Shown here: positions 19,851-30,001 of the stretch, piece by piece
How positions within the stretch are numbered: the first letter of the stretch is position 1
How the letters are laid out: every line of letters begins with the position of its first letter
NCBI RefSeq assembly: GCF_040419245.1
Contig: NZ_JAZHOH010000004.1
Location: 1-64,000 of the forward strand
Origin: Ewingella sp. CoE-038-23
GTDB taxonomy: Bacteria > Pseudomonadota > Gammaproteobacteria > Enterobacterales > Enterobacteriaceae
Direction of reading: 5' to 3'
Length of the DNA: 64,000 bases
Program-made: the position numbers and the translations under genes
The notes under the pieces: model-generated
Seen by the model: the letters and a program-made list of their open reading frames with translations, nothing else
Told to the model about the DNA's origin: nothing
The model's database searches: none

Positions 19851-19968
19851 AGTGTGGTAGAATATCAGCTAACTATTGCTTTACGAAAGCGTATCCGGTG
19901 AAATAAAGTCAACCTAATGTTGGTTAATGCTACATCAACAAGGTAAAGATAATCCTTTGGAGTAGAAC

Positions 19969-20295
19969 ATGAGCGATAAAATTATTCACCTAACCGATGA
20001 CAGTTTCGGCAATGATGTATTGAAGGCCACAGCGCCGGTTCTGGTCGATTTCTGGGCTGAATGGTGTGGTCCTTGTAAAATGATCGCTCCGATTCTGGAT
20101 GAGATTGCCACTGAGTTCGAAGGCAAGCTGACCATCGCGAAGCTGAATATCGATGAAAACCCAGGTACAGCACCTAAATACGGCATCCGTGGTATTCCTA
20201 CGCTGCTGTTATTTAAAGATGGTGAAGTCGCTGCAACTAAGGTTGGCGCACTGTCTAAAAGTCAGTTGAAAGAATTCCTGACTGCAAATCTGTAA
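19969..20295 (+). CDS. trxA: Thioredoxin 1
   Basis: 108 aa (E. coli 109; one C-terminal residue shorter). Classic thioredoxin fold with redox motif WCGPC (Cys33, Cys36) and the cis-proline region [12 protein letters not shown] cytosolic disulfide reductase for ribonucleotide reductase, PAPS reductase and others. TTTGGAG precedes the ATG. No signal peptide. Confidence 0.98.
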   Translation: MSDKIIHLTDDSFGNDVLKATAPVLVDFWAEWCGPCKMIAPILDEIATEFEGKLTIAKLNIDENPGTAPKYGIRGIPTLLLFKDGEVAATKVGALSKSQLKEFLTANL

Positions 20296-20712
20296 TCGGT
20301 CGGGATGACCCACTCCAGGTGTTTAGCGGGCTGACGTGTTTTTCATATTGTCCGCTAGACGCCTGTCAATAAGCGTGTTAAGTTTACTCTCACTGCAAAT
20401 AGAGCTTACCTGTAGTTTGATTCTAACGTTTTACTCTGTGTCAAAAACATCTGCCTAGACCTATAAAGTCGCTTTTATAACAATAACTTTAATCGGCACT
20501 GTGCTTTGACAATCTAACGGTTTTGACAAAATCGGCTTTAAGACACCTTCAAATATCAGTCTTCCCATCTTGAATAGCCCGCGTGCGACTGCCTGTGGCC
20601 TATATTCAGAAACTGCTAATTGAGTGTCCTACACAAACAGGCATGGATGACCCTGCCATACCCATTCACGACAGATGTTCGAGACATACCCCGAGTTTAA
20701 GAACCCACCATT
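20296..20712 (+). promoter_or_regulatory. rho leader region
   Basis: 417 bases without a supported ORF. E. coli rho is autoregulated by premature Rho-dependent termination in a comparable leader and has a small rhoL ORF there; I see no convincing homologue of that peptide. Two TTGACA hexamers (about 20506 and 20523) may be -35 elements, but no good -10 follows. A long stem-loop lies at 20316-20365, and from 20540 the RNA would be pyrimidine-rich with little structure, as a rut region would be. Confidence 0.5.
20316..20365 (+). other. 14-bp stem-loop between trxA and rho
   Basis: CAGGTGTTTAGCGG (20316-20329) pairs with CCGCTAGACGCCTG (20352-20365) along its whole length; the only non-Watson-Crick pairs are two G-U. 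The loop is 22 nt. There is no U-run after the stem, so it may stop exonucleases at the trxA 3' end or shape the rho leader. Confidence 0.5.
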
Positions 20713-21972
20713 ATGAATCTTACCGAATTAAAGAACACGCCGGTCTCTGACCTGATTGCACTCGGCGAAAATATGGGGCTGGAAAACCAAGCCCGTATGC
20801 GCAAGCAAGACATTATATTTTCAATTCTGAAGCAACATGCGAAAAGCGGAGAAGACATCTTCGGTGATGGCGTACTGGAGATATTGCAGGATGGATTTGG
20901 TTTCCTCCGCTCTGGAGACAGTTCCTACCTCGCCGGTCCCGACGACATCTACGTTTCTCCAAGCCAAATTCGCCGCTTCAACCTCCGTACTGGAGACACC
21001 ATTTCCGGTAAAATTCGTCCCCCTAAAGAAGGCGAACGTTATTTTGCCCTGTTGAAAGTTAACGAAGTTAACTACGACAAACCAGAAAATGCCCGCAGTA
21101 AAATTCTTTTCGAAAACTTAACCCCGTTACATGCAAACTCCCGTTTGCGTATGGAACGCGGCAACGGCTCCACCGAAGATTTAACCGCTCGCGTACTCGA
21201 CTTAGCTTCTCCAATTGGCCGTGGCCAGCGTGGCCTGATCGTGGCACCGCCGAAAGCCGGTAAAACGATGCTGCTGCAAAATATCGCCACCAGCATTGCT
21301 TACAACCATCCTGATTGCGTACTGATGGTGCTGCTGATTGACGAGCGTCCGGAAGAAGTGACAGAGATGCAGCGTCTGGTTAAAGGCGAAGTGATCGCCT
21401 CTACCTTCGATGAGCCAGCCTCTCGCCACGTGCAAGTTGCAGAAATGGTTATTGAGAAGGCGAAGCGCCTGGTTGAGCACAAGAAAGATGTCATCATCTT
21501 ACTGGACTCCATCACGCGTCTGGCTCGTGCTTACAACACCGTGGTGCCTGCGTCCGGTAAAGTGTTGACGGGTGGTGTGGATGCTAACGCCTTGCACCGT
21601 CCAAAGCGCTTCTTCGGTGCGGCACGTAACGTGGAAGAGGGCGGCAGCCTGACTATCATCGCTACGGCGCTGGTGGATACCGGTTCTAAAATGGATGAAG
21701 TTATCTACGAAGAATTTAAAGGTACCGGCAACATGGAACTGCATCTCGCGCGTAAAATCGCTGAGAAACGCGTCTTCCCGGCTATCGATTACAACCGTTC
21801 TGGTACCCGTAAAGAAGAGTTACTCACCACTTCTGAAGAGCTGCAGAAAATGTGGATCCTGCGCAAAATCATCCATCCAATGGGTGAAATTGACGCGATG
21901 GAATTCCTCATTAATAAGCTCGCGATGACCAAAACCAATGATGATTTCTTCGACATGATGAAACGTTCATAA
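20713..21972 (+). CDS. rho: Transcription termination factor Rho
   Basis: 419 aa, identical in length to E. coli Rho and almost identical in sequence. N-terminal RNA-binding (Rho-N and OB) domains occupy about 1-130 (GFGFLR and [17 protein letters not shown] line the primary RNA site). The RecA-type ATPase follows with P-loop APPKAGKTM and Q/R-loop residues in the central channel. A hexameric ATP-dependent RNA translocase. The ribosome site before 20713 is weak, which fits autoregulation. Ends at an intrinsic terminator. Confidence 0.98.
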   Translation: MNLTELKNTPVSDLIALGENMGLENQARMRKQDIIFSILKQHAKSGEDIFGDGVLEILQDGFGFLRSGDSSYLAGPDDIYVSPSQIRRFNLRTGDTISGKIRPPKEGERYFALLKVNEVNYDKPENARSKILFENLTPLHANSRLRMERGNGSTEDLTARVLDLASPIGRGQRGLIVAPPKAGKTMLLQNIATSIAYNHPDCVLMVLLIDERPEEVTEMQRLVKGEVIASTFDEPASRHVQVAEMVIEKAKRLVEHKKDVIILLDSITRLARAYNTVVPASGKVLTGGVDANALHRPKRFFGAARNVEEGGSLTIIATALVDTGSKMDEVIYEEFKGTGNMELHLARKIAEKRVFPAIDYNRSGTRKEELLTTSEELQKMWILRKIIHPMGEIDAMEFLINKLAMTKTNDDFFDMMKRS

Positions 21973-22004
21973 TTTGACGTCAATTTGTTGTAAAAGTCAG
22001 CTAA

Positions 22005-22030
22005 CGCCACGCTAATCCGTGGCGTTTTTT
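22005..22030 (+). terminator. Intrinsic terminator of rho
   Basis: CGCCACG (22005-22011)/CGTGGCG (22018-22024), a 6-base loop, then six T (22025-22030). Confidence 0.92.
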
Positions 22031-22252
22031 GTTTATGGCGGCTACGATATGGCAACTTCTGAAAAGAGATACATTTAGGATAAGCGCCGATAGTCTTTCA
22101 GCGACTCTTTCTCTACCCTGCCTGGCGATTAGGAAAAGACATATTTATCGGTTAAAGACCCTAATTGTCACCAAAGGATATGACACTAAGGCTATGAGAT
22201 TTTATGACGTTGGCCATCAGCAGCCTTATCTATTTGCAGAGATCTGTTTACT

Positions 22253-23332
22253 GTGAACATACTCAATATGAGTACTGAACTCTTCATTATCTTCTTATTT
22301 TCTTTAGCCTTTTTATTTGTGGCTCGAAAAGTTGCCAAGAAAGTCGGCTTAGTTGATAAACCTAATTACCGTAAGCAGCACCAAGGTTTGATCCCTCTGG
22401 TGGGTGGCATCTCTGTATTTGCCGGGATCTGTTTCACTTTCCTGATCACTGATTACCCTATTGCCCATAGCTCGCTTTATCTCGGATGCGCGGGATTGCT
22501 GGTATTTGTCGGTGCAATGGACGATCGCTTTGATATCAGTATTAAAATTCGCGCATTAGTGCAGGCATTGGTCGCGATAGTGATGATGTACTTCGCCGGA
22601 CTGATTTTGAAGGATTTGGGCCATATTATCGGGCCTTGGGCCATGGTATTGGGGCCGTTTGGCTATCCTATTACGCTATTTGCCGTATGGGCGGCCATTA
22701 ACGCATTCAACATGGTCGATGGTATTGATGGGCTGCTCGGCGGGTTATCGAGCGTAACCTTCGGCGCAATGGGCATTGTCATGTATAGGAGTGGGCACAT
22801 GGAGCTGGCTCTGTGGTGCTTCTCCATGATTGCTGCAACATTACCCTATATATTGCTCAATCTCGGCGTTTTCGGCCCAAGGTATAAAGTCTTTATGGGG
22901 GATGCCGGCAGTACATTAATCGGTTTCACTGCCATTTGGATTTTGCTGCAAAGCACTCAGGGCGTTGCTGCGCCAATGACCCCGGTAACGGCACTGTGGC
23001 TTATTGCTATTCCCCTGATGGATATGATTGCCATTATGTACCGCCGTCTCCGCAAAGGTATGAGCCCTTTCTCGCCGGACAGGCAGCATATCCACCATCT
23101 TATAATGCGTGCGGGCTTTAGCCCTCGGCAGGCGTTTGTATTAATTACACTGGCCGCCGCGTTGTTGGCCGCCATTGGCGTAATTGGTGAAAATCTCGGG
23201 TTTGTACCTGAATGGTTAATGTTGATACTGTTCCTGCTGGCATTTTTATTTTATGGCTACTGCATTAAACGTGCATGGCGGGTAGCTCGCTTGTTGAAGC
23301 GGATTAAAAGACGTCTTCGCCACGCAAAGTGA
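22253..23332 (+). CDS. wecA: WecA, UDP-GlcNAc:undecaprenyl-phosphate GlcNAc-1-phosphate transferase
   Basis: 359 aa (E. coli 367; the C-terminal tail is shorter). A polytopic inner-membrane enzyme with about 11 helices that makes lipid I(ECA) and primes many O antigens. Catalytic and Mg-binding aspartates are present: Asp90-Asp91 in AMDDRFDIS and Asp156/Asp159 in NMVDGIDGL; the HIHHL motif sits in the last cytoplasmic loop. The GTG start at 22253 aligns with E. coli MNLLTVST. First gene of the ECA operon, 220 bp past the rho terminator. Confidence 0.95.
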   Translation: MNILNMSTELFIIFLFSLAFLFVARKVAKKVGLVDKPNYRKQHQGLIPLVGGISVFAGICFTFLITDYPIAHSSLYLGCAGLLVFVGAMDDRFDISIKIRALVQALVAIVMMYFAGLILKDLGHIIGPWAMVLGPFGYPITLFAVWAAINAFNMVDGIDGLLGGLSSVTFGAMGIVMYRSGHMELALWCFSMIAATLPYILLNLGVFGPRYKVFMGDAGSTLIGFTAIWILLQSTQGVAAPMTPVTALWLIAIPLMDMIAIMYRRLRKGMSPFSPDRQHIHHLIMRAGFSPRQAFVLITLAAALLAAIGVIGENLGFVPEWLMLILFLLAFLFYGYCIKRAWRVARLLKRIKRRLRHAK

Positions 23333-23372
23333 TGTTATCAATCAGTCATTATTTAGAGGTTTGAAAGCTTTG

Positions 23373-24431
23373 ATGAAGTCAGAGACGAAAGTAACCGAGG
23401 TTCAATCCATCGATAATGAGCTGGATATTCGTGGCTTATGTTGCGCTCTTTGGAGCGGAAAACTGTGGATTTTAGGTATTGGGCTGCTGTTTGCCGTTAT
23501 CGCCTTGGGTTCCTCCTATTTAATGAAGCAGGAGTGGAGCTCGACGGCGATCACCGATCGGCCAACGGTTAACAACCTCGCTTCTTATTTTTCTCAGGCG
23601 CAGTTCTTACGCAATCTCGATACGCGCAATGCGGTAGCCCCGCTGGGCGTCCAGCCAACGATTTCTGACGACGCCTACAGCGAGTTTGTGATGCAGCTGG
23701 CTTCCTACGATACGCGTCGCGATTTCTGGCTGCACAGCCCTTATTACCAGCAGCGTAAAGAGGGCGACGCGCGTGCCGATGCTGCCCTGCTCGATGACAT
23801 GATTAGCGACATTCAGTTTACCGCAAGAGATGCGCTGAAAGTGCCGAACGACAGCGTGAAACTGACCGCCGAAACCTCCGCTGATGCCAATAAACTGCTG
23901 CGTGAATATGTTAATTTCGCCAGCAAACGCGCGGCACAACACCTGTTTGATGAACTGCAAGGCGCATGGGCTGCAAGAACTCAGTCGATGAAAGCGCAGG
24001 TTAAACGTCAGGAAGCCGTCGCGCAGTCTATTTTCCAGCGTCAAATGAACAATACCCAGCAAGCATTGAAGATAGCCCAACAGCAGAACATTAGCAGCAG
24101 CCGGACGGACACCCCGGCCGAGCAGTTGCCCAATTCCGACATGTTCCTGTTAGGTGTGCCAATGCTCAAGGCGCGGGCTGAATTGCTACAGGCCTCGGGG
24201 CCGAGTTACGACCTCGACTATGACCAAAACCGAGCCATGCTTGCGACGCTAAATGTTGGGCCTACATTGACGGCCCATTTCCAGACTTACCGCTACCTGC
24301 GTACCCCTGAAGAGCCGGTGAAACGCGACAGTCCGCGCCGAGCTTTCCTGATGATCATGTGGGGTGCCGTTGGCGCATTGGTAGGTGCTGGCATTGCATT
24401 GGCGAAACGCCGGAGCCGCACAGCCGCGTAA
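23373..24431 (+). CDS. wzzE: WzzE, ECA polysaccharide chain-length regulator
   Basis: 352 aa from the ATG at 23373 (E. coli 348); a TTG at 23361 would add four residues but lies too close to AGAGG. Polysaccharide co-polymerase 1 topology: TM1 about 35-55, a large periplasmic coiled-coil domain, and a Pro-rich TM2 near the C-terminus (AFLMIMWGAVGALVGAG). RTPEEPVKRDSPRRAFL just before TM2 is a family mark. It works with WzyE to set ECA length, including the cyclic form. Confidence 0.94.
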   Translation: MKSETKVTEVQSIDNELDIRGLCCALWSGKLWILGIGLLFAVIALGSSYLMKQEWSSTAITDRPTVNNLASYFSQAQFLRNLDTRNAVAPLGVQPTISDDAYSEFVMQLASYDTRRDFWLHSPYYQQRKEGDARADAALLDDMISDIQFTARDALKVPNDSVKLTAETSADANKLLREYVNFASKRAAQHLFDELQGAWAARTQSMKAQVKRQEAVAQSIFQRQMNNTQQALKIAQQQNISSSRTDTPAEQLPNSDMFLLGVPMLKARAELLQASGPSYDLDYDQNRAMLATLNVGPTLTAHFQTYRYLRTPEEPVKRDSPRRAFLMIMWGAVGALVGAGIALAKRRSRTAA

Positions 24432-24504
24432 CTCATTTAATAAAGACGATATTTCGTCTGGCCGGTAGGAACGCACCCGGCCTAACCGAAAAGAGAGACT
24501 CATT

Positions 24505-25635
24505 GTGAAAGTGTTGACCATATTCGGCACACGACCAGAGGCCATCAAAATGGCCCCTTTACTGCACGCGTTGGCTCAGGATGATGCCTTTGAGTCAAAA
24601 GTCTGCGTCACGGCGCAGCACCGTGAAATGCTCGATCAAGTCCTGCATCTGTTCGGTATCGTACCTGATTACGATCTTAATATTATGCAGCCAGGGCAAG
24701 ACCTGACCGAAATCACCAGCCGCATTCTTCTGGGTTTAAAGCCAGTACTTCAGGACTTTAAGCCAGATATCGTTTTGGTCCATGGCGATACCACCACCAC
24801 TTTTTCCGCCAGCCTGGCCGCGTTTTACCAGCAGATCCCCGTCGGGCATGTTGAAGCCGGTCTGCGCACCGGCGACCTCTCTTCGCCGTGGCCTGAAGAG
24901 GCGAATCGGCGGCTGACGGCGCACTTGGCGAAGTGGCATTTTGCCCCGACGGAGACCTCCCGCGCCAACCTGCTGCACGAATCTATTGATGCTGACGACA
25001 TCTTTGTCACCGGTAATACGGTGATCGATGCCTTGCTGTGGGTTCGCGACCGCGTGCAGGGCGATGCGGCGCTGATCGAAAAGTTGGCGGCCCGCTATCC
25101 GTTTATCGATGAAAATAAGAAGCTTATCTTAGTCACCGGCCATCGTCGGGAGAGCTTTGGCGGCGGTTTTGAGCGGATTTGCAATGCGCTTGCCGACATC
25201 GCGTTGAAGCACCCTGAAGTGCAAATTGTCTATCCGGTCCATCTCAACCCGAATGTGAGTGAGCCGGTTAACCGCATCTTGCATGGCATTGATAATGTCA
25301 TCCTGATTGAACCGCAAGATTATCTGCCTTTCGTCTATTTGATGGATAAGTCCTACCTGATCCTGACCGATTCTGGCGGTATTCAGGAAGAAGCGCCGTC
25401 GCTCGGCAAACCGGTGTTGGTCATGCGTGAGACGACCGAGCGGCCGGAAGCTGTCAGCGCGGGCACGGTCAAATTAGTCGGAACAGAAACGCAAAAAGTG
25501 ATCGAAGAAGTGACCCGTTTGCTCAATGACGAAAATGCCTACCAAAGCATGAGCCGGGCGCACAATCCTTACGGCGACGGCGAGGCTTGCCGTCGTATTT
25601 TAGACGCACTGAAGAATTATCGAGTATCACCATGA
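24505..25635 (+). CDS. wecB: UDP-N-acetylglucosamine 2-epimerase
   Basis: 376 aa as in E. coli. It converts UDP-GlcNAc to UDP-ManNAc for ECA. GT-B-like fold with [13 protein letters not shown] at the N-terminus, HREMLDQVL, the HGDTTTT loop, [10 protein letters not shown] and [16 protein letters not shown] active-site blocks. The GTG start at 24505 is the one used in E. coli, behind AGAGAG. Its stop overlaps the wecC start by 4 bp. Confidence 0.97.
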   Translation: MKVLTIFGTRPEAIKMAPLLHALAQDDAFESKVCVTAQHREMLDQVLHLFGIVPDYDLNIMQPGQDLTEITSRILLGLKPVLQDFKPDIVLVHGDTTTTFSASLAAFYQQIPVGHVEAGLRTGDLSSPWPEEANRRLTAHLAKWHFAPTETSRANLLHESIDADDIFVTGNTVIDALLWVRDRVQGDAALIEKLAARYPFIDENKKLILVTGHRRESFGGGFERICNALADIALKHPEVQIVYPVHLNPNVSEPVNRILHGIDNVILIEPQDYLPFVYLMDKSYLILTDSGGIQEEAPSLGKPVLVMRETTERPEAVSAGTVKLVGTETQKVIEEVTRLLNDENAYQSMSRAHNPYGDGEACRRILDALKNYRVSP

Positions 25636-26894
25636 GCTTCCATACGATTTCCGTCATTGGGCTGGGCTACATCGGATTGCCGACGGCCGCGGCCTTTGCT
25701 TCGCGCCAGAAAAAAGTCATTGGCGTAGATATCAACCAGCACGCGGTCGATACCATTAATCGTGGTGGCATCCACATCGTCGAGCCTGACCTCGACGCGC
25801 TGGTTAAGCAGGCCGTTGATGAAGGTTTCCTTGAAGCATCAACCCGCCCTTATCCTGCCGATGCTTTTTTGATTGCGGTGCCTACGCCGTTTAAAGGCCA
25901 GCATCAGCCGGACTTAAAATATGTTGAAGCCGCCGCGCGCTCCATTGCGCCGGTGCTGAAAAAGGGCGATCTGGTGATTCTCGAATCGACCTCGCCGGTC
26001 GGCACGACCGAGCAGATGGCCGAATGGTTGGCAGAGTGCCGCCCTGATTTGAGCTTCCCGCAGCAAGAGAGCGACCGCGCTGATATCAATATTGCCTACT
26101 GCCCTGAGCGCGTATTGCCCGGCCAGGTGATGGTTGAATTAATTAAAAATGACCGTGTAATTGGCGGAATGACCGCCGTTTGCTCTCAGCGCGCCTGCGA
26201 TTTGTATAATATTTTCCTGCAAGGTGAGTGCGTGGTGACCAATTCGCGCACCGCCGAGATGTGCAAGCTGACTGAAAACAGCTTCCGTGATGTCAATATC
26301 GCTTTCGCCAACGAGCTGTCGCTGATTTGTGATGCGCAGGGTATTAATGTCTGGGAGCTGATTGCGCTGGCCAACCGCCATCCGCGCGTTAACATTTTGC
26401 AGCCCGGTCCCGGCGTTGGCGGCCACTGTATCGCGGTTGACCCCTGGTTTATCGTGGCGCAGAACCCCGAGCAGTCGAAGCTGATCCGCACCGCGCGCGA
26501 AGTTAACGACAGCAAGCCGCACTGGGTGGTGGATCGGGTGAAAGCTCAGCTTGCCGACTGCCTTACCGCCACCGGCAAACGGGCATCAGAGATTAAAATT
26601 GCCTGTTTCGGTTTGGCTTTCAAACCGAACATTGATGATCTGCGTGAAAGTCCGGCGGTGGAAGTCAGCAAACTTATTGCTGACTGGCACGCTGGTGAGA
26701 CGTGGGCCGTCGAGCCTCACGTGCATCAGCTTCCCGCGTCGCTGAGCGACAAAGTTACGCTGCATTCATTGGACGACGCGCTGAAGCATGCCGATCTGCT
26801 GGTCATGCTGGTCGATCACAAAATCTTTAAAGCGATCCCCGCCGATCGGGTTAAACAGTCCTGGATTGTTGATACCAAAGGGGTTTGGCGCTGA
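25632..26894 (+). CDS. wecC: UDP-N-acetyl-D-mannosaminuronate dehydrogenase
   Basis: 420 aa as in E. coli. An NAD+-dependent four-electron oxidation of UDP-ManNAc to UDP-ManNAcA. Rossmann motif [11 protein letters not shown] at 10-20, catalytic Cys266 in GGHCIAVD, and [16 protein letters not shown] in the C-terminal domain. The ATG at 25632 overlaps wecB (ATGA); the frame is open further upstream inside wecB but not used. In E. coli rffG and rffH follow; here wecD begins 21 nt later. Confidence 0.97.
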   Translation: MSFHTISVIGLGYIGLPTAAAFASRQKKVIGVDINQHAVDTINRGGIHIVEPDLDALVKQAVDEGFLEASTRPYPADAFLIAVPTPFKGQHQPDLKYVEAAARSIAPVLKKGDLVILESTSPVGTTEQMAEWLAECRPDLSFPQQESDRADINIAYCPERVLPGQVMVELIKNDRVIGGMTAVCSQRACDLYNIFLQGECVVTNSRTAEMCKLTENSFRDVNIAFANELSLICDAQGINVWELIALANRHPRVNILQPGPGVGGHCIAVDPWFIVAQNPEQSKLIRTAREVNDSKPHWVVDRVKAQLADCLTATGKRASEIKIACFGLAFKPNIDDLRESPAVEVSKLIADWHAGETWAVEPHVHQLPASLSDKVTLHSLDDALKHADLLVMLVDHKIFKAIPADRVKQSWIVDTKGVWR

Positions 26895-26915
26895 TCATCT
26901 TGGCCGGAGGTAAGC

Positions 26916-27614
26916 ATGAGTCTTTGTGGAACGCTCGAATTTCTTGAATGGGAAAGCGATTTTTTCCATCTGCGAACGGCAAAGTTTCACGCTGACCCTG
27001 GCTCGCCTCCTCTGGACGTCGCGCACCTCTCAGGCTTTGAGTTGGTGCAGGCCAAGATAGGCGCGAATGACGTGGCGGCGCTGAATGCGCTTCAGGCCGC
27101 AGGTTTCCAGTTCGCCGAGGGCGAGATTGATGTTTGCATCGCGCTCAATGGTGGCACCGACTCCGTTAGCGCGGCTACCCCGGCCTTAGAATCCGATATC
27201 CCACAAGTCACCGCCGCCGCCTCGGCCGCGTTCACCCACAGCCGTTTCCGCGCTCCCTGGTATCAAGCCGGGGATAGCGCGCGTTTCTACGCAGTGTGGG
27301 CCGAGAAGGCCGTGCGAGGCACTTTTGATCATCAGTGTTTGCTGATTAAAAACGCGCAAGGTGACTTACAAGGCTTTGTCTCACTGCGAGAAATTGGGCC
27401 GGGTGAGGCGCGAATTGGCCTGCTGGCGGTGTTGCCCGAGTGGCAATCCTGCGGCATTGGCAAGCAGTTGATGGCCGCCGCCAAGCAGTGGTGTGTGGCG
27501 AAGGGTTTGTCGCATTTGCATGTCGCAACCCAAACGGGCAACGTCGCGGCCCTTAATCTCTATCTCGCCAGCGGAGGGAAAATCACCCGCTCGGCATATT
27601 GGTTGTACAGGTGA
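26916..27614 (+). CDS. wecD: dTDP-4-amino-4,6-dideoxy-D-galactose N-acetyltransferase
   Basis: 232 aa (E. coli 224), GNAT family. It acetylates dTDP-Fuc4N to dTDP-Fuc4NAc. The C-terminal GNAT core is clear: FVSLREI, ARIGLLAVLPEWQSCGIGKQL (acetyl-CoA loop, here a full GNAT motif A) and ALNLYLASGGK. The N-terminal half is weakly conserved, as usual. A perfect GGAGG precedes the ATG. Confidence 0.94.
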   Translation: MSLCGTLEFLEWESDFFHLRTAKFHADPGSPPLDVAHLSGFELVQAKIGANDVAALNALQAAGFQFAEGEIDVCIALNGGTDSVSAATPALESDIPQVTAAASAAFTHSRFRAPWYQAGDSARFYAVWAEKAVRGTFDHQCLLIKNAQGDLQGFVSLREIGPGEARIGLLAVLPEWQSCGIGKQLMAAAKQWCVAKGLSHLHVATQTGNVAALNLYLASGGKITRSAYWLYR

Positions 27615-27618
27615 AAAT

Positions 27619-28749
27619 ATGATCCCTTTTAACGCCCCTCCGGTTTTCGGTACTGAGATTGATTACATGCGCTCGGCGATGAGCAGCGGGAAAATGTGTG
27701 GTGACGGCGGGTTTGGCCTGCGTTGCCAACAGTGGTTTGAGCAGCGTTTTGGCAGCGCGAAAGTTCTGCTGACCCCGTCATGCACTGCGTCGCTGGAGAT
27801 GGCGGCGCTGCTGCTGGATATCAAAGAAGGCGACGAAGTGATCATGCCAAGCTTCACCTTCGTTTCCACGGCCAACGCCTTTGTGCTGCGCGGAGCGAAA
27901 ATCGTCTTTGTCGATGTGCGCCCAGACACCATGAACATTGATGAAACGCTGATTGAAGCCGCGATCACTGACAAGACCCGCGTCATCGTGCCGGTGCATT
28001 ACGCGGGCGTGGCCTGTGAGATGGACACCATCATGCAGCTGGCCGAGAAATATAACCTGTTCGTGGTGGAAGATGCCGCGCAGGGCGTGATGTCGACCTA
28101 TAAAGGTAAGGCTTTGGGGGCGATTGGCCACATTGGCTGTTTTAGCTTCCATGAAACCAAAAACTACACGGCGGGCGGCGAGGGCGGGGCGACGCTTATC
28201 AATGATAAAGCGCTGATTGAACGCGCTGAGATCATTCGCGAAAAAGGCACTAACCGCAGCCAGTTCTTCCGTGGGCAAGTTGACAAATATACCTGGCGCG
28301 ATATTGGCTCCAGCTACCTGATGTCCGACCTACAGGCGGCCTACCTGTGGGCGCAGCTGGAAGCGGCCGAGCCAATTAACCAGCGCCGTTTGGCCCTGTG
28401 GGATAACTACCACAGCGCCTTACAGCCGCTGGCACAGGCCGGGCGCATTACGCTTCCGGCCATTCCTGAGGGCTGTGTGCACAATGCCCACATGTTCTAT
28501 CTGCGCCTGAACGATATCACCGACCGCGACGCCTTTATCGCCCATATGAAAGCGGCCGATATTCTGACGGTGTTCCACTATATCCCGCTGCACACCAGCC
28601 CTGCCGGGCTAAGCTTCGGCCGATTCAGTGGCGAAGACCGTTTTACGACGCCAGAAAGCGAGCGTCTGGTGCGTCTGCCGTTGTTCTATAACATGACCGA
28701 CGACGTGCAGCAGACCGTGATCGCAACCATGCTGAAATACTTCGCCTGA
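27619..28749 (+). CDS. wecE: dTDP-4-amino-4,6-dideoxygalactose transaminase
   Basis: 376 aa as in E. coli. A DegT/DnrJ/EryC1-type PLP aminotransferase turning dTDP-4-keto-6-deoxy-D-glucose into dTDP-Fuc4N with glutamate. PLP lysine Lys181 in FHETKNYTAGGEGG; TPSCTASLEMAALLL near the phosphate site. The start at 27619 lies 4 nt after the wecD stop. Its dTDP-sugar substrate needs RmlA/RmlB-type enzymes, which are not encoded in this cluster. Confidence 0.97.
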   Translation: MIPFNAPPVFGTEIDYMRSAMSSGKMCGDGGFGLRCQQWFEQRFGSAKVLLTPSCTASLEMAALLLDIKEGDEVIMPSFTFVSTANAFVLRGAKIVFVDVRPDTMNIDETLIEAAITDKTRVIVPVHYAGVACEMDTIMQLAEKYNLFVVEDAAQGVMSTYKGKALGAIGHIGCFSFHETKNYTAGGEGGATLINDKALIERAEIIREKGTNRSQFFRGQVDKYTWRDIGSSYLMSDLQAAYLWAQLEAAEPINQRRLALWDNYHSALQPLAQAGRITLPAIPEGCVHNAHMFYLRLNDITDRDAFIAHMKAADILTVFHYIPLHTSPAGLSFGRFSGEDRFTTPESERLVRLPLFYNMTDDVQQTVIATMLKYFA

Positions 28750-28750
28750 T

Positions 28751-30001
28751 ATGTCACTGGCAAAAGCATCGGTATGGACGGCTGGCTCGACGCTGATAAA
28801 AATTGCGGCGGGCCTGCTGGTGGTCAAGCTGTTGGCAGTCGCCTTTGGCCCGAGCGGCGTGGGGCAGGCGGGGAATTTCCGCCAGATGGTGACGGTGCTC
28901 GGCGTGCTGTCCGGGGCCGGGATTTTCAACGGCGTCACCAAGTATGTCGCAGAGCACCAGCATGACCCTGCGCGCTTAAAGGAGGTACTGGGCACGGCTT
29001 CCAGCCTGATCCTGTTTTTCTCTACCGCGCTGGCCTTGGTGTTTCTGCTGGCCGCCGCGCCGATAAGCATCGGGCTTTTTGGTCACGACAGGTATCAATC
29101 GGTAGTGCGCGCCGTGGCTTTTATCCAGATGGGCATCGCCTACGCCAACTACTTCCAAGCCATCCTGAAAGGTTATCGGGACGCGCAAGGCAATGCGCTG
29201 GCGGTGATTGGCGGCAGTCTGATTGGCCTGCTGGCCTATTTACTCTGCTTCAAGCTCGGCGGCTATGAAGGCGCGTTGGCCGGGTTGGCGTTGGTGCCAG
29301 CTTTGGTGGTGCTGCCTGCTGGCGCGATGCTCTGGCGGCGTAAGCCTTTTCCTCTGCACTTCCTGCGTCTGGGTTTTGATCGCGCGATAGCCAGCCATCT
29401 GGGCAAATTCACTCTGATGGCCCTCATCACCTCAGTGACCCTGCCGGTAGCTTATGTGATGATGCGAAACCTGCTGGCGAAGTATTACAGCTGGGACGCC
29501 GTGGGGATCTGGCAGGGCGTGAGCAGCATTTCTGACGCCTATTTGCAGTTCATCACCGCCTCTTTTAGCGTTTACCTGTTGCCGACGCTGTCGCGGTTGA
29601 CCGATAAACAGGCCATTTCACGCGAAATAGTGAAGTCGTTGAAGTTTGTCATTCCCGCCGTGGCCTGCGCCAGCTTTGTGGTTTGGTTGCTGCGTGACTT
29701 CGCGATTTGGCTGCTGTTCTCGCACCAGTTCACCGCCATGCGCGATTTGTTTGCGTGGCAGCTGGTCGGCGATGTGCTCAAAGTGGGCTCCTATGTGTTT
29801 GGCTATCTGGTGATTGCCAAAGCCTCTTTGCGCTTTTATATATTGACCGAGATTAGCCAATTCGCGCTGCTGACGGCGTTTTCCCACTGGCTGATCCCAT
29901 TGAAGGGTTCTCTTGGCGCTGCGCAGGCCTACATGGCGACTTACATCGTCTATTTCACCCTGTGTAGCATCGTTTTTGTTATTTATCGTAGACGAGCATG
30001 A
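28751..30001 (+). CDS. wzxE: WzxE, ECA lipid III flippase
   Basis: 416 aa as in E. coli. A MOP-superfamily polysaccharide transporter with about 12 helices that flips undecaprenyl-PP-trisaccharide to the periplasm. The N-terminal [22 protein letters not shown] and charged residues within the helices are typical. It starts 1 nt after wecE and overlaps wecF by ATGA. Confidence 0.95.
   Translation: MSLAKASVWTAGSTLIKIAAGLLVVKLLAVAFGPSGVGQAGNFRQMVTVLGVLSGAGIFNGVTKYVAEHQHDPARLKEVLGTASSLILFFSTALALVFLLAAAPISIGLFGHDRYQSVVRAVAFIQMGIAYANYFQAILKGYRDAQGNALAVIGGSLIGLLAYLLCFKLGGYEGALAGLALVPALVVLPAGAMLWRRKPFPLHFLRLGFDRAIASHLGKFTLMALITSVTLPVAYVMMRNLLAKYYSWDAVGIWQGVSSISDAYLQFITASFSVYLLPTLSRLTDKQAISREIVKSLKFVIPAVACASFVVWLLRDFAIWLLFSHQFTAMRDLFAWQLVGDVLKVGSYVFGYLVIAKASLRFYILTEISQFALLTAFSHWLIPLKGSLGAAQAYMATYIVYFTLCSIVFVIYRRRA

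Noticed and set aside
20506..20545. Strong rho promoter from the TTGACA hexamers
   Set aside because: Neither hexamer has a good -10 at 16-18 bp, so no promoter is annotated; they are only mentioned in the leader entry.
22036..22047. Possible RfaH ops element (GGCGGCTACGAT) upstream of wecA
   Set aside because: It differs from GGCGGTAGCGT at several essential positions, and ECA operons are not known to need RfaH.
22029..22256. 75-codon ORF ending in a GTGA overlap with wecA
   Set aside because: It starts at the end of the rho terminator, has no ribosome site and no recognisable sequence, and its stop overlaps the wecA GTG only by frame chance. I treat the region as the wecA leader.
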